A stretch of DNA of 64,000 bases from VRUE01 sp963702575 (GCA_963702575.1 CAVPCU010000004.1:1-64000); one strand, 5' to 3'; shown: positions 33,703 through 41,636, counted from the first letter of the stretch. Notes: a model not told the origin generated them from the letters alone. Numbers and translations are program-made.

Positions 33703-34284
33703 TCACGCTCCGGCCGTCGTCAGCGCCGTTGCCCCAACTAGCCCTAGGAAGGCGACCACCAGTCCCACCTCGACGATCAGCGCGCGATAGCCGACGCGGG
33801 CGTAGCGGGCCTCGTGGCGACGGATGTCGGCCAGCTTGACGGACTCCGCTACCAGCTCCAGGGTGACCGCCTCCTGGTCGAGCCGGCCGGCGGCGTCCAG
33901 TTGCCGGCGCAGCGGATCGCCGCCGGGCGAGAGCGCCGAGACGGGGGGAAAGAACAACTGTGGCGGCCCGTACCCGTCCACGATCGCCTGGGCCACGGCA
34001 CTCGGCTGGTAGGGCATGACCGCGAGCAGAAGGCAGGCGATCGAAACGACGAACGCACAGGCCGCCAGCCCGGCGAAGACCAGGGCCAAGATCGGCAGCG
34101 CGCCGTGCGCGTCCGGGTAGATCCTGGCGGCGTTCGCCGTCACGGTGACCACACCGGCAAAGAGCAACCCGTGGGTTATTAGGGCGGCACTGCACTTCGA
34201 GTCGTTGGCGTGAATGCTGCCTTGGAGGTCTTCAACCCCCTTGAAAAGCAACTCACGGGCCAGCGCGTGACGCGAATTTCTCAC
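33703..34284 (-). CDS. Three-helix membrane protein, Pycsar-effector-like
   Basis: 193 residues. An N-terminal cytoplasmic helix (ARELLFKGVEDLQGSIHAND) leads into a helix pair (CSAALITHGLLFAGVVTVTA and ALVFAGLAACAFVVSIACLL), then a soluble helical region (about 95-160) and a C-terminal membrane helix (LIVEVGLVVAFLGLVGATAL). This layout, with a charged residue before TM1 and aromatic-proline text after TM2, resembles DUF5706/PycTM effectors of cyclic-nucleotide defence systems; the resemblance is by eye only. The GTG start at 34284 has a minus-strand CATACT 7 nt upstream, suggesting a leaderless promoter. It is divergent from the deoxyribosyltransferase-like gene. Confidence 0.5.
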   Translation of the reverse strand: MRNSRHALARELLFKGVEDLQGSIHANDSKCSAALITHGLLFAGVVTVTANAARIYPDAHGALPILALVFAGLAACAFVVSIACLLLAVMPYQPSAVAQAIVDGYGPPQLFFPPVSALSPGGDPLRRQLDAAGRLDQEAVTLELVAESVKLADIRRHEARYARVGYRALIVEVGLVVAFLGLVGATALTTAGA

Positions 34285-34351
34285 TAAAGACAGTATGAGC
34301 GCTCGGACGGCCAGAAAATGCCTTCCGCCGCCGGCATCCGCTTACCCCGTC

Positions 34352-34837
34352 ATGATCGGTCCAATGAATGCGCCGCGACCCCGCTGCTATGTGGCGAGCC
34401 CCCTCGGCTTTACCGAAGCGGGACGGCACTACTACGAGAAGGTCTTCTTGCCCGAGCTCGCCAAGGTGGTCGAGCCGGTTGACCCCTGGGTCCTGGTCAG
34501 CGATGCCGAAGTGGCCAAGGCCGAAGAGGATGAAACCGAACGAGAGCTCGCAGCCGAGATCGGCGTTCGCAACACCGAGGCGCTGAAGAGCTGCAAGCTG
34601 CTGGTCGCCGTGCTTGACGGACAGGAGGTCGACTCCGGCACCGCCGCCGAGGTCGGCTATGCCAACGCACTTGGAATCCGCTGCTTCGGTCTGCGCACGG
34701 ACCATCGCAAGAGCGGGGAGATCGGCGCGACGGTCAATCTCCAGGTCGAATCTTTCCTGGTCACCTCGGGCGGCCTCATCGTCGACAGCCTTAAGGGCCT
34801 GGTCGAGGCGCTGCGACGCCACGCCGGCGAACGGTGA
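34352..34837 (+). CDS. Nucleoside 2-deoxyribosyltransferase-like protein
   Basis: A 161-residue protein of the nucleoside deoxyribosyltransferase superfamily (PF05014-like). The N-terminal CYVASPLGFTEAGRHYYE and the acidic active-site run VAVLDGQEVDSGTAAEVGYA are characteristic; the last contains the Asp/Asp/Glu set used to cleave the N-glycosidic bond. The C-terminal strand LQVESFLVTSGGLIVDSL fits the fold. In phages and defence loci such enzymes remodel nucleotides or signals rather than salvage bases. ATG 34352 is chosen; ATG 34364 or a start at 34295 are alternatives. It is divergent from two membrane-protein genes. Confidence 0.75.
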   Translation: MIGPMNAPRPRCYVASPLGFTEAGRHYYEKVFLPELAKVVEPVDPWVLVSDAEVAKAEEDETERELAAEIGVRNTEALKSCKLLVAVLDGQEVDSGTAAEVGYANALGIRCFGLRTDHRKSGEIGATVNLQVESFLVTSGGLIVDSLKGLVEALRRHAGER

Positions 34838-34996
34838 GAGGTCCTCCGACGGCGCCGAGGGCCGGCGCCTGGCGAAGCTACAAGCGCGTCTTCCTCAGCT
34901 ACGGCGACGACTCGATCGCCCCCGGTGGGAAGCGCCCATAATCCGTGAGCGGCGGCTTCCTTTTCTGTCCGCGTGGGTTGAGAGTTTGAGAGTCCG

Positions 34997-35953
34997 ATGA
35001 GCTTCGATGCGAAGATCCTCTCCGATTCGCTGTCTCCGGCCGGTCACCGGCTGACGACGCTCGAGGTCACCTTCCCCCGCTTCGTCCTCGCCGAGTTCAA
35101 CACCCACCGGGTCTTCTCGCGCAACTCGGCCAGCTCGCGCGCGATCCCGATCGCCAAGCAGCTGCGGCGGGTGATCGAGGACCCCTACGTGCCGATCGAG
35201 TTCGGCTCGAACCAGCCGGGCATGCAGGCCGGGCCGGCGCTGAGCGGCGAGCAGCGGGACGCTGCCGAGCGCGAGTGGCTGAGCGCCCGCGACGACGCGG
35301 TGCGCCGGGTGCTCGGCCTGGTGACCGAGCCCGAGCACGCGGCCGCCGGGGACCCGCTCGAGCTCCTGGCGGAGATCGAGGCTGCCCGCCAGGCGGGTGG
35401 GCCCCCCGCCGAGTGGCTGAACGTCCACAAGCAGGTCGCCAACCGCCTGCTGGAGCCCTTCATGTGGCACACGGTGATCGTCACCGCGACGGAGTGGGAG
35501 AACTTCTGGAACCTGCGCTGCCACGAAGACGCGCAGCCGGAGATCAGGCTGGTCGCCGAGCGGATGCGGGCGGCGGTGGAGACGTCGGAGCCGGCCGAGC
35601 TGGACTACGGCGAGTGGCACCTGCCGCTGATCCGCGCCGAGGACCGCGAGGGGGCGAGCACGGAGGAACTGATCAAGGTCTCGGCCGGTCGCTGCGCCCG
35701 GGTCAGCTACCTGACCCACGCCGGCAAGCGGGACCTGGAGGCCGACATCGCCCTGCACGACCGCCTCCTCGTCAGCGGCCACATGTCCCCGCTCGAGCAC
35801 CCGGCGCGGCCGCTCACCGACGAGGAGCTGGCCGAGGGGGAGTGGTGCGGAAACTTCCGCGGGTGGTGTTCGTATCGAAAACAGATACCCGGAGAGGGCA
35901 ATCCTTTGGGAAAAGCAGGAGCCCCGGTAGGGGTTCCGCTTAGCTCTTTTTGA
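34997..35953 (+). CDS. thyX: FAD-dependent thymidylate synthase (large ThyX)
   Basis: ThyX makes dTMP from dUMP with methylene-tetrahydrofolate and FAD. The protein is about 318 residues, longer than the ~230-250 of typical ThyX. The signature appears as FNTHRVFSRNSASSRAIP (a THR variant of the RHR motif), with later family blocks VNRLLEPFMWHTVIVTATEW and LISGHMSP-like text (LLVSGHMSPLEHPAR), then CGNFRGWCSYRK near the end. The reading frame continues through a bidirectional terminator hairpin before a TGA, so the last ~15 residues are unusual. No thyA is present in the window. The 159 bp upstream hold no gene and no recognised element. Confidence 0.88.
   Translation: MSFDAKILSDSLSPAGHRLTTLEVTFPRFVLAEFNTHRVFSRNSASSRAIPIAKQLRRVIEDPYVPIEFGSNQPGMQAGPALSGEQRDAAEREWLSARDDAVRRVLGLVTEPEHAAAGDPLELLAEIEAARQAGGPPAEWLNVHKQVANRLLEPFMWHTVIVTATEWENFWNLRCHEDAQPEIRLVAERMRAAVETSEPAELDYGEWHLPLIRAEDREGASTEELIKVSAGRCARVSYLTHAGKRDLEADIALHDRLLVSGHMSPLEHPARPLTDEELAEGEWCGNFRGWCSYRKQIPGEGNPLGKAGAPVGVPLSSF
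35911..35950. terminator. Bidirectional intrinsic terminator between thyX and a convergent membrane-protein gene
   Basis: GCAGGAGCCCC (35915-35925), loop GGTA, and GGGGTTCCGC (35930-35939) form a stable stem with one bulge. It is flanked by AAAA on the left and CTCTTTTT on the right, giving a U-tract in both directions. For the minus-strand gene it begins directly at the stop codon. For thyX it lies inside the last codons. Its core CCCGGTAGGGGT also occurs in the larger hairpin at 39522. Confidence 0.7.
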
Positions 35954-36740
35954 CGTCGGCGTCGTCCTCGGATGATTCGAGCTCCTGAGCGGCTTTCTCT
36001 CCCGGAGTGGGCCAGGGGACGGCTTCTCCTGCTGCCCAAGCTGGGGGGCGACCTCCGGGGACGCGGCCGAGGATCAGGAGACCGAGGTAGACGAACCAGA
36101 AGATCGCGATCTGGAAGAAGACCGGGATGAAGGAGACCGCGCCGAGGGCCATGCCGAGCGAGCCCCAGAGGCGGCTGAGCAGGCCGGTCCGCATCGCGTA
36201 GAGCGCGGTGTAGAAGATGGCGACGACCAGGCCGAGCTGGCCGACGAAGGCGAAGGTGGCGGCGAAGGGCCGCAGCGAGTCACCGTCGAGCGTGCTTTTC
36301 GCGGCTTCGTCGGCGCGTTCGCCGTCGAGCGGCACTCCCTTGGCCAGCAGGTGGGGGACTTCGGCGGAGACGAAGTGCGAAGCGGCGTGGACGGTCGAGA
36401 TGCCGGTCAGGATCGCGGCCACCGCGAGGAAGATCGGCGCCGCGACGACGAGGCCGAACAGCTGCCCGCGCATCCGCTCGCTGCGCGCCTTGGCGGCGCG
36501 GAAGAGGTAGGCGAGCGGCGCCGCCAGCAGGCCGGCCGCGAAGGCCTGCAGGATCGCCGAGGCGATCCGCGCGCCGCTGTGCGCGTCGGTGTTGCGGAGC
36601 ACTTCCGATTCGCCCCCGTTGCCGATCTGGCTACCGACGGCGAAGGCCCCGACGAACAGCGCGACCGCGGCGAAGCTGGCCAGCGCGACCGGCAGCGACC
36701 AGCGCTCCTCCCAGGCGAGCTGCTCGGCCCGGCTGCGCAT
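35940..36740 (-). CDS. DUF4386-like membrane protein
   Basis: A 266-residue membrane protein with six predicted helices: LPVALASFAAVALFVGAFAV, a second around LQAFAAGLLAAPLAYLFR, GLVVAAPIFLAVAAILTGIS, FAFVGQLGLVVAIFYTALYA, GMALGAVSFIPVFFQIAIFW and the start of a cytoplasmic acidic tail ending KKS. The arrangement (extracytoplasmic loop after TM1, paired TM2-3, FxxxGQ helix) resembles uncharacterised actinobacterial DUF4386-like proteins; function unknown. It lies 7 nt after the stop of the CBS-domain gene on the same strand, so they likely form an operon. The 3' end uses the shared terminator at 35911-35950. Confidence 0.65.
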   Translation of the reverse strand: MRSRAEQLAWEERWSLPVALASFAAVALFVGAFAVGSQIGNGGESEVLRNTDAHSGARIASAILQAFAAGLLAAPLAYLFRAAKARSERMRGQLFGLVVAAPIFLAVAAILTGISTVHAASHFVSAEVPHLLAKGVPLDGERADEAAKSTLDGDSLRPFAATFAFVGQLGLVVAIFYTALYAMRTGLLSRLWGSLGMALGAVSFIPVFFQIAIFWFVYLGLLILGRVPGGRPPAWAAGEAVPWPTPGEKAAQELESSEDDADVKKS

Positions 36741-36747
36741 CTCCCGC

Positions 36748-37194
36748 TCAGTCCCGCTCGTGGAAGTAGAACTGGGGCAGGGCGCCCTCGATCACCTCGG
36801 CGGTCATTCGCTGCGCCAGCTCGAGGTTGCCGGTGCGAACGGCGATGTCGTCGAGGGTGACGATGCCGACCAGGCTGCCCGCGTCGAGGACCGGCAGCCG
36901 CCGCACCCGGTGGCGGACCATCAGCGCCGCTGCCTCCTCCAGCTCCGTCTCGGGCTCGCCGCAGACCAGCGGCCGGGAGGCGTGCTCGCCGACGGCCGAG
37001 GAGGGGTCGAGCCCCTCGGCGAAGACGCGGACGGCGAGGTCGCGGTCGGTGACCATCGCCACCGGCAAGCCTGCCGGGTCGACGACGACGACCGAGCCGA
37101 CGCGGCTGTCGCGCATCTGGCAGGCGACCGAGACGGCGCTCGCCGCGGGACTCGCGGTGACGACGCCGGCGGTCATGATCTCGCGAAGCTGCAC
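36748..37194 (-). CDS. CBS-domain pair protein
   Basis: A 148-residue protein composed of two CBS motifs. The first (residues ~5-60) contains VVTASPAASAVSVACQMRD and GSVVVVDPAGLPVAMVTDRD. The second (~70-130) contains ASRPLVCGEPETELEEAAAL and RRLPVLDAGSLVGIVTLDDI. CBS pairs bind adenosyl ligands such as AMP or ATP and usually sense energy state. The start GTG 37194 is inferred from the conserved QLREIMT beginning. It is the first gene of a two-gene unit with the membrane protein downstream. Confidence 0.88.
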   Translation of the reverse strand: MQLREIMTAGVVTASPAASAVSVACQMRDSRVGSVVVVDPAGLPVAMVTDRDLAVRVFAEGLDPSSAVGEHASRPLVCGEPETELEEAAALMVRHRVRRLPVLDAGSLVGIVTLDDIAVRTGNLELAQRMTAEVIEGALPQFYFHERD

Positions 37195-37212
37195 GCCGCG
37201 TACGCTACTGCC

Positions 37213-37827
37213 GTGAGCGCACGACAGCCCACCACGGTGGTCCCACTGGAGGCGGGCGCCGGCCCCGAGAACCCGCCCTGCCCCGCCTGCGGCGAGCCGC
37301 TCTTCGGCTGGATCGAGGCCCGGGCGGGCCTTGCCGGGCCGGTCAGCCGCTGCGAGAGCTGCGGGCTCGGCGCCGTCGGCGGGCCGGGCGACGCCGCCGA
37401 GGCGCTGCGCGCGCTGGACCGGCTGGAGGTGGGCGGGCGGATCCGGATCGCCAACCGGGCCGGGTTCTCGGCCTGGATCGGCGGCGCCGGCTGGGCCGGC
37501 CTCGAGCCCGGCGCCCGCTACCTGTTCACGGTCGAGGCGGTGCGCCGCCTCGTCGCCCGGCGCGACCAGGTCGTCGTCCGCGCCCGCTGGTCGCCCCGCG
37601 CCGGCGTCGCCGCGATGTGGCAGACGCTGCTCAACAGCGCCACCTTCGGCCACAACGTCCTCACCGGCTCGGCGAACCTGGCGGCGAAGGAGTGGCAGCG
37701 GCGGATCGACTGGCTGACCGTCGCCATCCTGGCGATCCCGGCAATGGTCGTCGCCGTGCCGCTGGAGGCGTGCGGGGCCGCCCTGCGCCGCGGCAGCGCC
37801 GTGGCGCTCAGCCTCGAACTGCTCTAA
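37213..37827 (+). CDS. Zinc-ribbon-containing hypothetical protein
   Basis: 204 residues with no family I can name. An N-terminal zinc ribbon (CPACGEPLFGWIEA ... CESCGLGAV) precedes a middle region with FSAWIGGAGWAGLEPGARYL and a long hydrophobic helix near the C-terminus (LTVAILAIPAMVVAVPLEAC). The middle resembles the start of methyltransferase-associated proteins that often carry such ribbons, but no SAM motif is present. GTG start; TACGCT (37201-37206) lies 6 nt before it, suggesting a leaderless transcript. It is divergent from the CBS gene and overlaps the convergent small gene by 4 nt. Confidence 0.6.
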   Translation: MSARQPTTVVPLEAGAGPENPPCPACGEPLFGWIEARAGLAGPVSRCESCGLGAVGGPGDAAEALRALDRLEVGGRIRIANRAGFSAWIGGAGWAGLEPGARYLFTVEAVRRLVARRDQVVVRARWSPRAGVAAMWQTLLNSATFGHNVLTGSANLAAKEWQRRIDWLTVAILAIPAMVVAVPLEACGAALRRGSAVALSLELL

Positions 37828-38090
37828 GACAACCCTTCTCGAGCCTCGCGGACGAGGGTGACAGCCTCGGGGAAGAGGACGCGGATCGCGTCGCGCACCT
37901 GCATCGCCTGCTCGTCGGTGCTGCCGGTCAGCTCGAGCCGGCCGATCGAGGCGACGGTCATCTCGACCGCGAGCCGGATCGCGTTGTCGGCCCAGGCGAC
38001 CCGCTGGGAGGACTGCATCTGCTCGCTCAGCTCCTCCATGCGGGCGCGGAACTCCTCCGGGTCGCCGAACAGGTTGAAGCCGCCCTCCAT
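37824..38090 (-). CDS. Small conserved hypothetical protein
   Basis: 88 residues, not recognised. It is soluble and largely helical, starting MEGGFNLFGDPEEFRARMEE and continuing with NAIRLAVEMTVASIGRLELT and VRDAIRVLFPEAVTLVREAR. The hydrophobic/charged pattern fits a compact helical bundle or adaptor. The ATG at 38090 is the natural start; longer in-frame extensions are antisense to the pilin-like gene. It converges on the zinc-ribbon gene with a 4-nt overlap. Confidence 0.5.
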   Translation of the reverse strand: MEGGFNLFGDPEEFRARMEELSEQMQSSQRVAWADNAIRLAVEMTVASIGRLELTGSTDEQAMQVRDAIRVLFPEAVTLVREAREGLS

Positions 38091-38183
38091 CTGCCGACAT
38101 GTTCGCAGAACGTCACCCTTGGGGCACGGAAGATTTGCGTTCTGCGCGCCACGCGTGCGCCGACTCGCCCTAGCGTCGGGACG

Positions 38184-38834
38184 ATGCGAAGCGAGCGCGG
38201 ATCGGCGAGCGTCGAGCAGGCCGGCTTGGTCGCGCTCGTCGCACTGCTGCTCCTGGTGGCGATCGCCGCCGTGGCGGCGGCCGGCGGCGCGATCGATCCC
38301 CGCCATGAGCTGGCGGGCGCGATCGGCCGGCGGATCGCCTGCGCGCCGCGCCTGCCCGACGCCTGTCGCCACAACCCGCTCGTGCCCGCCTACGGCTGGC
38401 CGCTCGCCCGCCTCGCGCGCGCGCTGGCTCCGGTCCCGTCGGCTCGCCCCGGTCCCTCCGGCCTGCCGCTGGTCCCGGTCGATTTCCGCCGCTGCAAACG
38501 CGAGAGCTGCGCCGTCGCCGCCGGGCCGCACCTGACCACGGCGGGCCGCCGCGTCACCGCCTTCACCGAGCTGATCGACCGCCGACGCACGCTCGGCTGG
38601 GTCGAGATCGTCTACTGGCTCTACCGACCCGGCATCGGCTGGGAAAGGGTGGCGCGCCGCGCCGGCGAGGCGCAGATCGAAGCGGCGAGCCACGTCCCGG
38701 TCCTGCTGCAGGACGACCCGATGCTGGTCCCGCTGGAGATCCTTCCCGGCCGCGACCAGTACGACTTCCCGGCAGGCGAAGAACCGCCCTGGCGGTGGAA
38801 GATCCACAGCCGCTACCCCGGCTGGTCGAGCTAA
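38184..38834 (+). CDS. Exported protein with a TadE/pilin-like N-terminus
   Basis: 216 residues. The N-terminus RSERGSASVEQAGLVALVAL followed by a ~20-residue hydrophobic helix ending AVAAAGG has the G-S-A-S-V-E pattern of TadE-like and type IV-pilin-like class III signal sequences, where the Glu is at +5. The exported part contains three or four cysteines (CAPRLPDACRHN, FRRCKRESC) that could form disulfides. No other tad genes are nearby. TAGCGT lies 7 nt before the ATG (leaderless arrangement). The last ~75 codons are duplicated in decayed form at 39304-39523. Confidence 0.65.
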   Translation: MRSERGSASVEQAGLVALVALLLLVAIAAVAAAGGAIDPRHELAGAIGRRIACAPRLPDACRHNPLVPAYGWPLARLARALAPVPSARPGPSGLPLVPVDFRRCKRESCAVAAGPHLTTAGRRVTAFTELIDRRRTLGWVEIVYWLYRPGIGWERVARRAGEAQIEAASHVPVLLQDDPMLVPLEILPGRDQYDFPAGEEPPWRWKIHSRYPGWSS

Positions 38835-38867
38835 GGATCACAGTCATCTCGACAGCGGGCGCGGTGT

Positions 38868-39233
38868 CTACGGATTGGCAGTTGCTTCGCGATAGCGCCA
38901 GAGATCGAATGCCTTGCGGATGCCGACCAAGATCAGCATGAAGAGCCCGAAAATGACCAGGCCCGCAAGGCTCAAGTAACTGAGTGCCGATTCATAGCCA
39001 TCAGAGCCTTGAAACATGTGGCCGGTTAGTTGAAGAGCTACCAGGGCAGTGAGCCGACCGGTGAGGGCGGCCAAGACCCACCATCTACCGACAATCAGCG
39101 GTACGAGCACCAGGAAGGCCCAAAAGGCGAATCCAGCCCACGGTGGCGACGACCAATCGGCGCTCAGCCAGGTGGACACGCCCATAACAATCCCCAGGGC
39201 CACCGTGAGAATGACGCGGGCCTTGGTGCTCAT
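38868..39233 (-). CDS. Four-helix membrane protein, possibly inserted
   Basis: 121 residues, unrecognised. Four hydrophobic segments: ARVILTVALGIVMGVSTWLS, AGFAFWAFLVLVPLIVGRWW, VLAALTGRLTALVALQLTG and a last helix LSLAGLVIFGLFMLILVGIR. The ATG at 39233 begins the plausible protein; a longer reading would enter the antisense of the neighbouring remnant. The gene is clearly less GC-rich than its surroundings and lies between the pilin-like gene and a decayed copy of that gene's 3' end, which suggests it was acquired. Confidence 0.6.
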   Translation of the reverse strand: MSTKARVILTVALGIVMGVSTWLSADWSSPPWAGFAFWAFLVLVPLIVGRWWVLAALTGRLTALVALQLTGHMFQGSDGYESALSYLSLAGLVIFGLFMLILVGIRKAFDLWRYREATANP

Positions 39234-39303
39234 TGCCGGAACGTACCCATGCTGGCTAGTGCCGTTACATCGACCGAACGCCCCACGCAACAGCGTACTT
39301 ACT

Positions 39304-39523
39304 AATGGCTCTACCGCCCCGGCCTCGGCTGGGAACGGATCGTCCGCCGCGCAACTAAGGCCGAGGTCGAAGCTGCGCGCCACACGCCGGTCCTGCTCGA
39401 GGACGACCCGGCCCTTGTCCCACTCGAGACCCTGCCCGGCCGCGACCATATGACTTCCCTTCGGGCGAGGAACCACCCTGGCGGTGGCAGATCGAAGGCC
39501 GCTACCCCGACTGGTCAAGCTGA
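39304..39523 (+). pseudogene. Decayed duplicate of the 3' end of the pilin-like gene
   Basis: Translated, this begins WLYRPGLGWERIVRRATKAE and continues AARHTPVLLEDDPALVPLET with LPGRDH, paralleling WLYRPGIGWERVARRAGEAQ at 38617 onward. The frame breaks after the GRD and resumes as EEPPWRWQIEGRYPDWSS-like text ending in TGA at 39523. No start or upstream part survives. It is a truncated, frameshifted copy about 690 bp downstream of the source. Confidence 0.75.
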
Positions 39524-39634
39524 GCCCATCCCGGTAGGGGTGGAACGTCTTGTACTTTTTCTGGAGCGGCGTCCTCGGACGGCGGCAGCCTGTCTTCAGA
39601 AAAAGTTAAGTGGAACCCCTGCCGGGATGGGCTC
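39522..39634. repeat. 113-bp nested hairpin downstream of the pilin-like remnant
   Basis: GAGCCCATCCCGGTAGGGGT (39522-39541) pairs with ACCCCTGCCGGGATGGGCTC (39615-39634) with a single G-T mismatch. A second pair (ACTTTTTCTG and CAGAAAAAGT) lies inside. It ends at the stop codon of the convergent YbhN-like gene, so it could act as a terminator for that gene. The size and the AT-rich inner arms are more like a palindromic mobile unit. Confidence 0.65.
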
Positions 39635-40620
39635 TACGCATGGGCGGGAGCATCGCCCTCGCGTCCTTTGTCCTCTTCGGCCTGCTTGATCAGGCCGCGC
39701 CAGTCGGTCGTGCGGTGGACGAGCAGGATCGCGGCGAAACCGAGCGCCACCGACCAGGCGGCCATCGCGATCTGGGTGCCGACCGAGAAGGAGAGCACCG
39801 CCGAGCGCGTCGGCCCGCTCAGCGTCGCCACCAGCAGCGCCTGCTGGGCGCCGGCGCCGCCGGGCGTGAAGGGGACGACGTTGGCGATCGCCTGCACGCT
39901 CATCACCAGCATCACGTTGCCGAAGGAGCCGCCGATCCCGAACGCCTCGAGGAAGCACCAGAAGGCGGCGAAGCGGCAGAGCCAGCCGACGCCCTGCCAG
40001 GCGGCGACCTGGCGCAGGTAGCGGCGCGGCTGGGTGAGGATGACGACGCCTTGCCTGACCCGGTCCCAGAAGCGGCGCACGCGGTGGGCCAGCAGGTAGA
40101 CGGCGACGGCGATCGCCAACAGCAGCACCGCGGTGACGATCAGCAGCGTCTGCGGGTGGCCCGCCCAGAAGGAGATCTCGAAGGCGGACAGGTCCGGCAG
40201 CTGCGGCGGCTTCGGCAGCAGCCCCTGGGCGACCGCGTAGAGCAGGACGAGCAGGCCGATCGTCGTGTCGAAGACGGTCTGGACGAGGAAGGAGGAGGTC
40301 ACCGCCGGGTAGGAGGAGCCGGGAATCTCGCGCTTGACCAGGAAGACCTTGGTCGCGTCGCCGGCGTGCGCCGGGAGGATCGCGTTGATCCCTGCCCCGA
40401 CCAGGTAGGCGGCGCTGAGCTCGAGGAAGGAGATGCGCACGCCCGGGTAGGCGGCCCGCAGGACGTTGCGCCAGGCCCAGGCGCGGGCCAGCTGCATTGC
40501 CGCCAGGAAGCCAAGCGCGAGGGCGAACGGGGTCCAGTGGATGTCGGAGAGGTGCTGGAAGAATTCCGCCGCGGCGTTGGCGAAGGATTCGAGGCTGGAG
40601 GCGAGGTCGGCGAGCGGCAT
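39634..40620 (-). CDS. YbhN/LPG-synthase-TM family membrane protein (UPF0104)
   Basis: A 328-residue flippase-like membrane protein with about eight helices. Family marks are ISFLELSAAYLVGAGINAIL with PAHAGDATKVFLVKRE (the conserved P-x-R/H-x-G-D loop), SSFLVQTVFDTTIGLLVLLY and NVVPFTPGGAGAQQALLVAT near the C-terminus. The family (PF03706) includes the membrane domain of MprF and putative lipid-linked-glycan flippases. No synthase domain is fused here. It is divergent from the sulfotransferase across 21 bp, so both could act on a surface glycan or lipid. Confidence 0.87.
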   Translation of the reverse strand: MPLADLASSLESFANAAAEFFQHLSDIHWTPFALALGFLAAMQLARAWAWRNVLRAAYPGVRISFLELSAAYLVGAGINAILPAHAGDATKVFLVKREIPGSSYPAVTSSFLVQTVFDTTIGLLVLLYAVAQGLLPKPPQLPDLSAFEISFWAGHPQTLLIVTAVLLLAIAVAVYLLAHRVRRFWDRVRQGVVILTQPRRYLRQVAAWQGVGWLCRFAAFWCFLEAFGIGGSFGNVMLVMSVQAIANVVPFTPGGAGAQQALLVATLSGPTRSAVLSFSVGTQIAMAAWSVALGFAAILLVHRTTDWRGLIKQAEEDKGREGDAPAHA

Positions 40621-40641
40621 CGCAGCTACACTAGCCCGCTC

Positions 40642-41631
40642 GTGTCAGACGCCGAGACGACCCAAACGCCCCCGGCGGCGCGTCCCGACCCCGCCGACGA
40701 GGCGATGTGCGCGCGGGCTCGCGAGCGCTTCACCGGCGACCGGCGAAGCCGGCTGCGGCGGCGGCGAAAGCGCCACGCGGCGCTGCCCAACCTGATCATC
40801 GTCGGCGGGCTGAAGTGCGGCACGACGAGCATCCACCACTACCTCGGCCTGCACCCGGAAATCCAGATGTCGAAGCCGAAGGAGCTGAACTTCTTCGTCG
40901 AGGAGATGAACTGGGACCTCGGCCTCGACTGGTACGCGAGCCGCTTCGACGGCCGCTTCGCGGTGCGCGGCGAGTCCTCTCCGCACTACACCAACCTGCC
41001 GCGCTTCGACGGGGTCGCGGGGCGGATCAGGGAGCACTGCCCCGACGCCCGCCTGATCTACATGGTGCGCGACCCGATCAAGCGCATCCTCTCGCACTGG
41101 GTGCACGCCACCGGCGCCGGCTACGAGACGCGCGAGCTGGTGCCGACGCTGAGCGAGCCCGACTCCTCCTACATCCAGCGCTCGCTGTACTGGATGCAGC
41201 TGCAGCCCTACCTCGAGCTGTTCGACCGCGAGCAGATCGCGATCATCGCCCAGGAGGAGCTGCAGCGCGAACGCGAGGAGACGATGCGCAGGGCCTTCGC
41301 CTTCGCCGGCGTCGATCAGACCTTCACCTCCGAGCAGTTCGACCGCGAGTGGGAGAAGTCGAGCGCCAAGCAGGGCGACAAATATCAGGTGATGGAGAAG
41401 CTGGTGAAGCTGCCGGGCCTGCGCTCCCTCGACCGCAACTTCGACCGCCTGCCGGAGTCGCTGCGCTGGGTCGTCGAGAAGGTCGTCCACGATCCCGAGA
41501 AGCCGCCGGCGCCGAAGCCGAAGCTGCCCGACGACCTCTTCGAGACCATCCGCGGCCGCTTCGGCGCCGACGTCGCCGCGCTGCAGGAGCTCGCCGGGCG
41601 CGAGTTTGCCGGCTGGCACGAGTACAGCTGA
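40642..41631 (+). CDS. Sulfotransferase family protein
   Basis: A 329-residue PAPS-dependent sulfotransferase. The 5'-phosphosulfate loop is NLIIVGGLKCGTTSIHHYLG (about residues 48-67), the 3'-phosphate-binding element is MVRDPIKRILSHW (about 140-152), and QIAIIAQEELQRERE gives a later core strand. A preceding 40-residue Arg-rich N-terminus is probably cytoplasmic tail. The acceptor is unknown; glycolipid or glycan is plausible. GTG 40642 is preceded by TACACT 9 nt upstream, a leaderless-type promoter. The RibD-like gene starts 5 nt after its stop. Confidence 0.88.
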   Translation: MSDAETTQTPPAARPDPADEAMCARARERFTGDRRSRLRRRRKRHAALPNLIIVGGLKCGTTSIHHYLGLHPEIQMSKPKELNFFVEEMNWDLGLDWYASRFDGRFAVRGESSPHYTNLPRFDGVAGRIREHCPDARLIYMVRDPIKRILSHWVHATGAGYETRELVPTLSEPDSSYIQRSLYWMQLQPYLELFDREQIAIIAQEELQREREETMRRAFAFAGVDQTFTSEQFDREWEKSSAKQGDKYQVMEKLVKLPGLRSLDRNFDRLPESLRWVVEKVVHDPEKPPAPKPKLPDDLFETIRGRFGADVAALQELAGREFAGWHEYS

Positions 41632-41636
41632 GCGCC

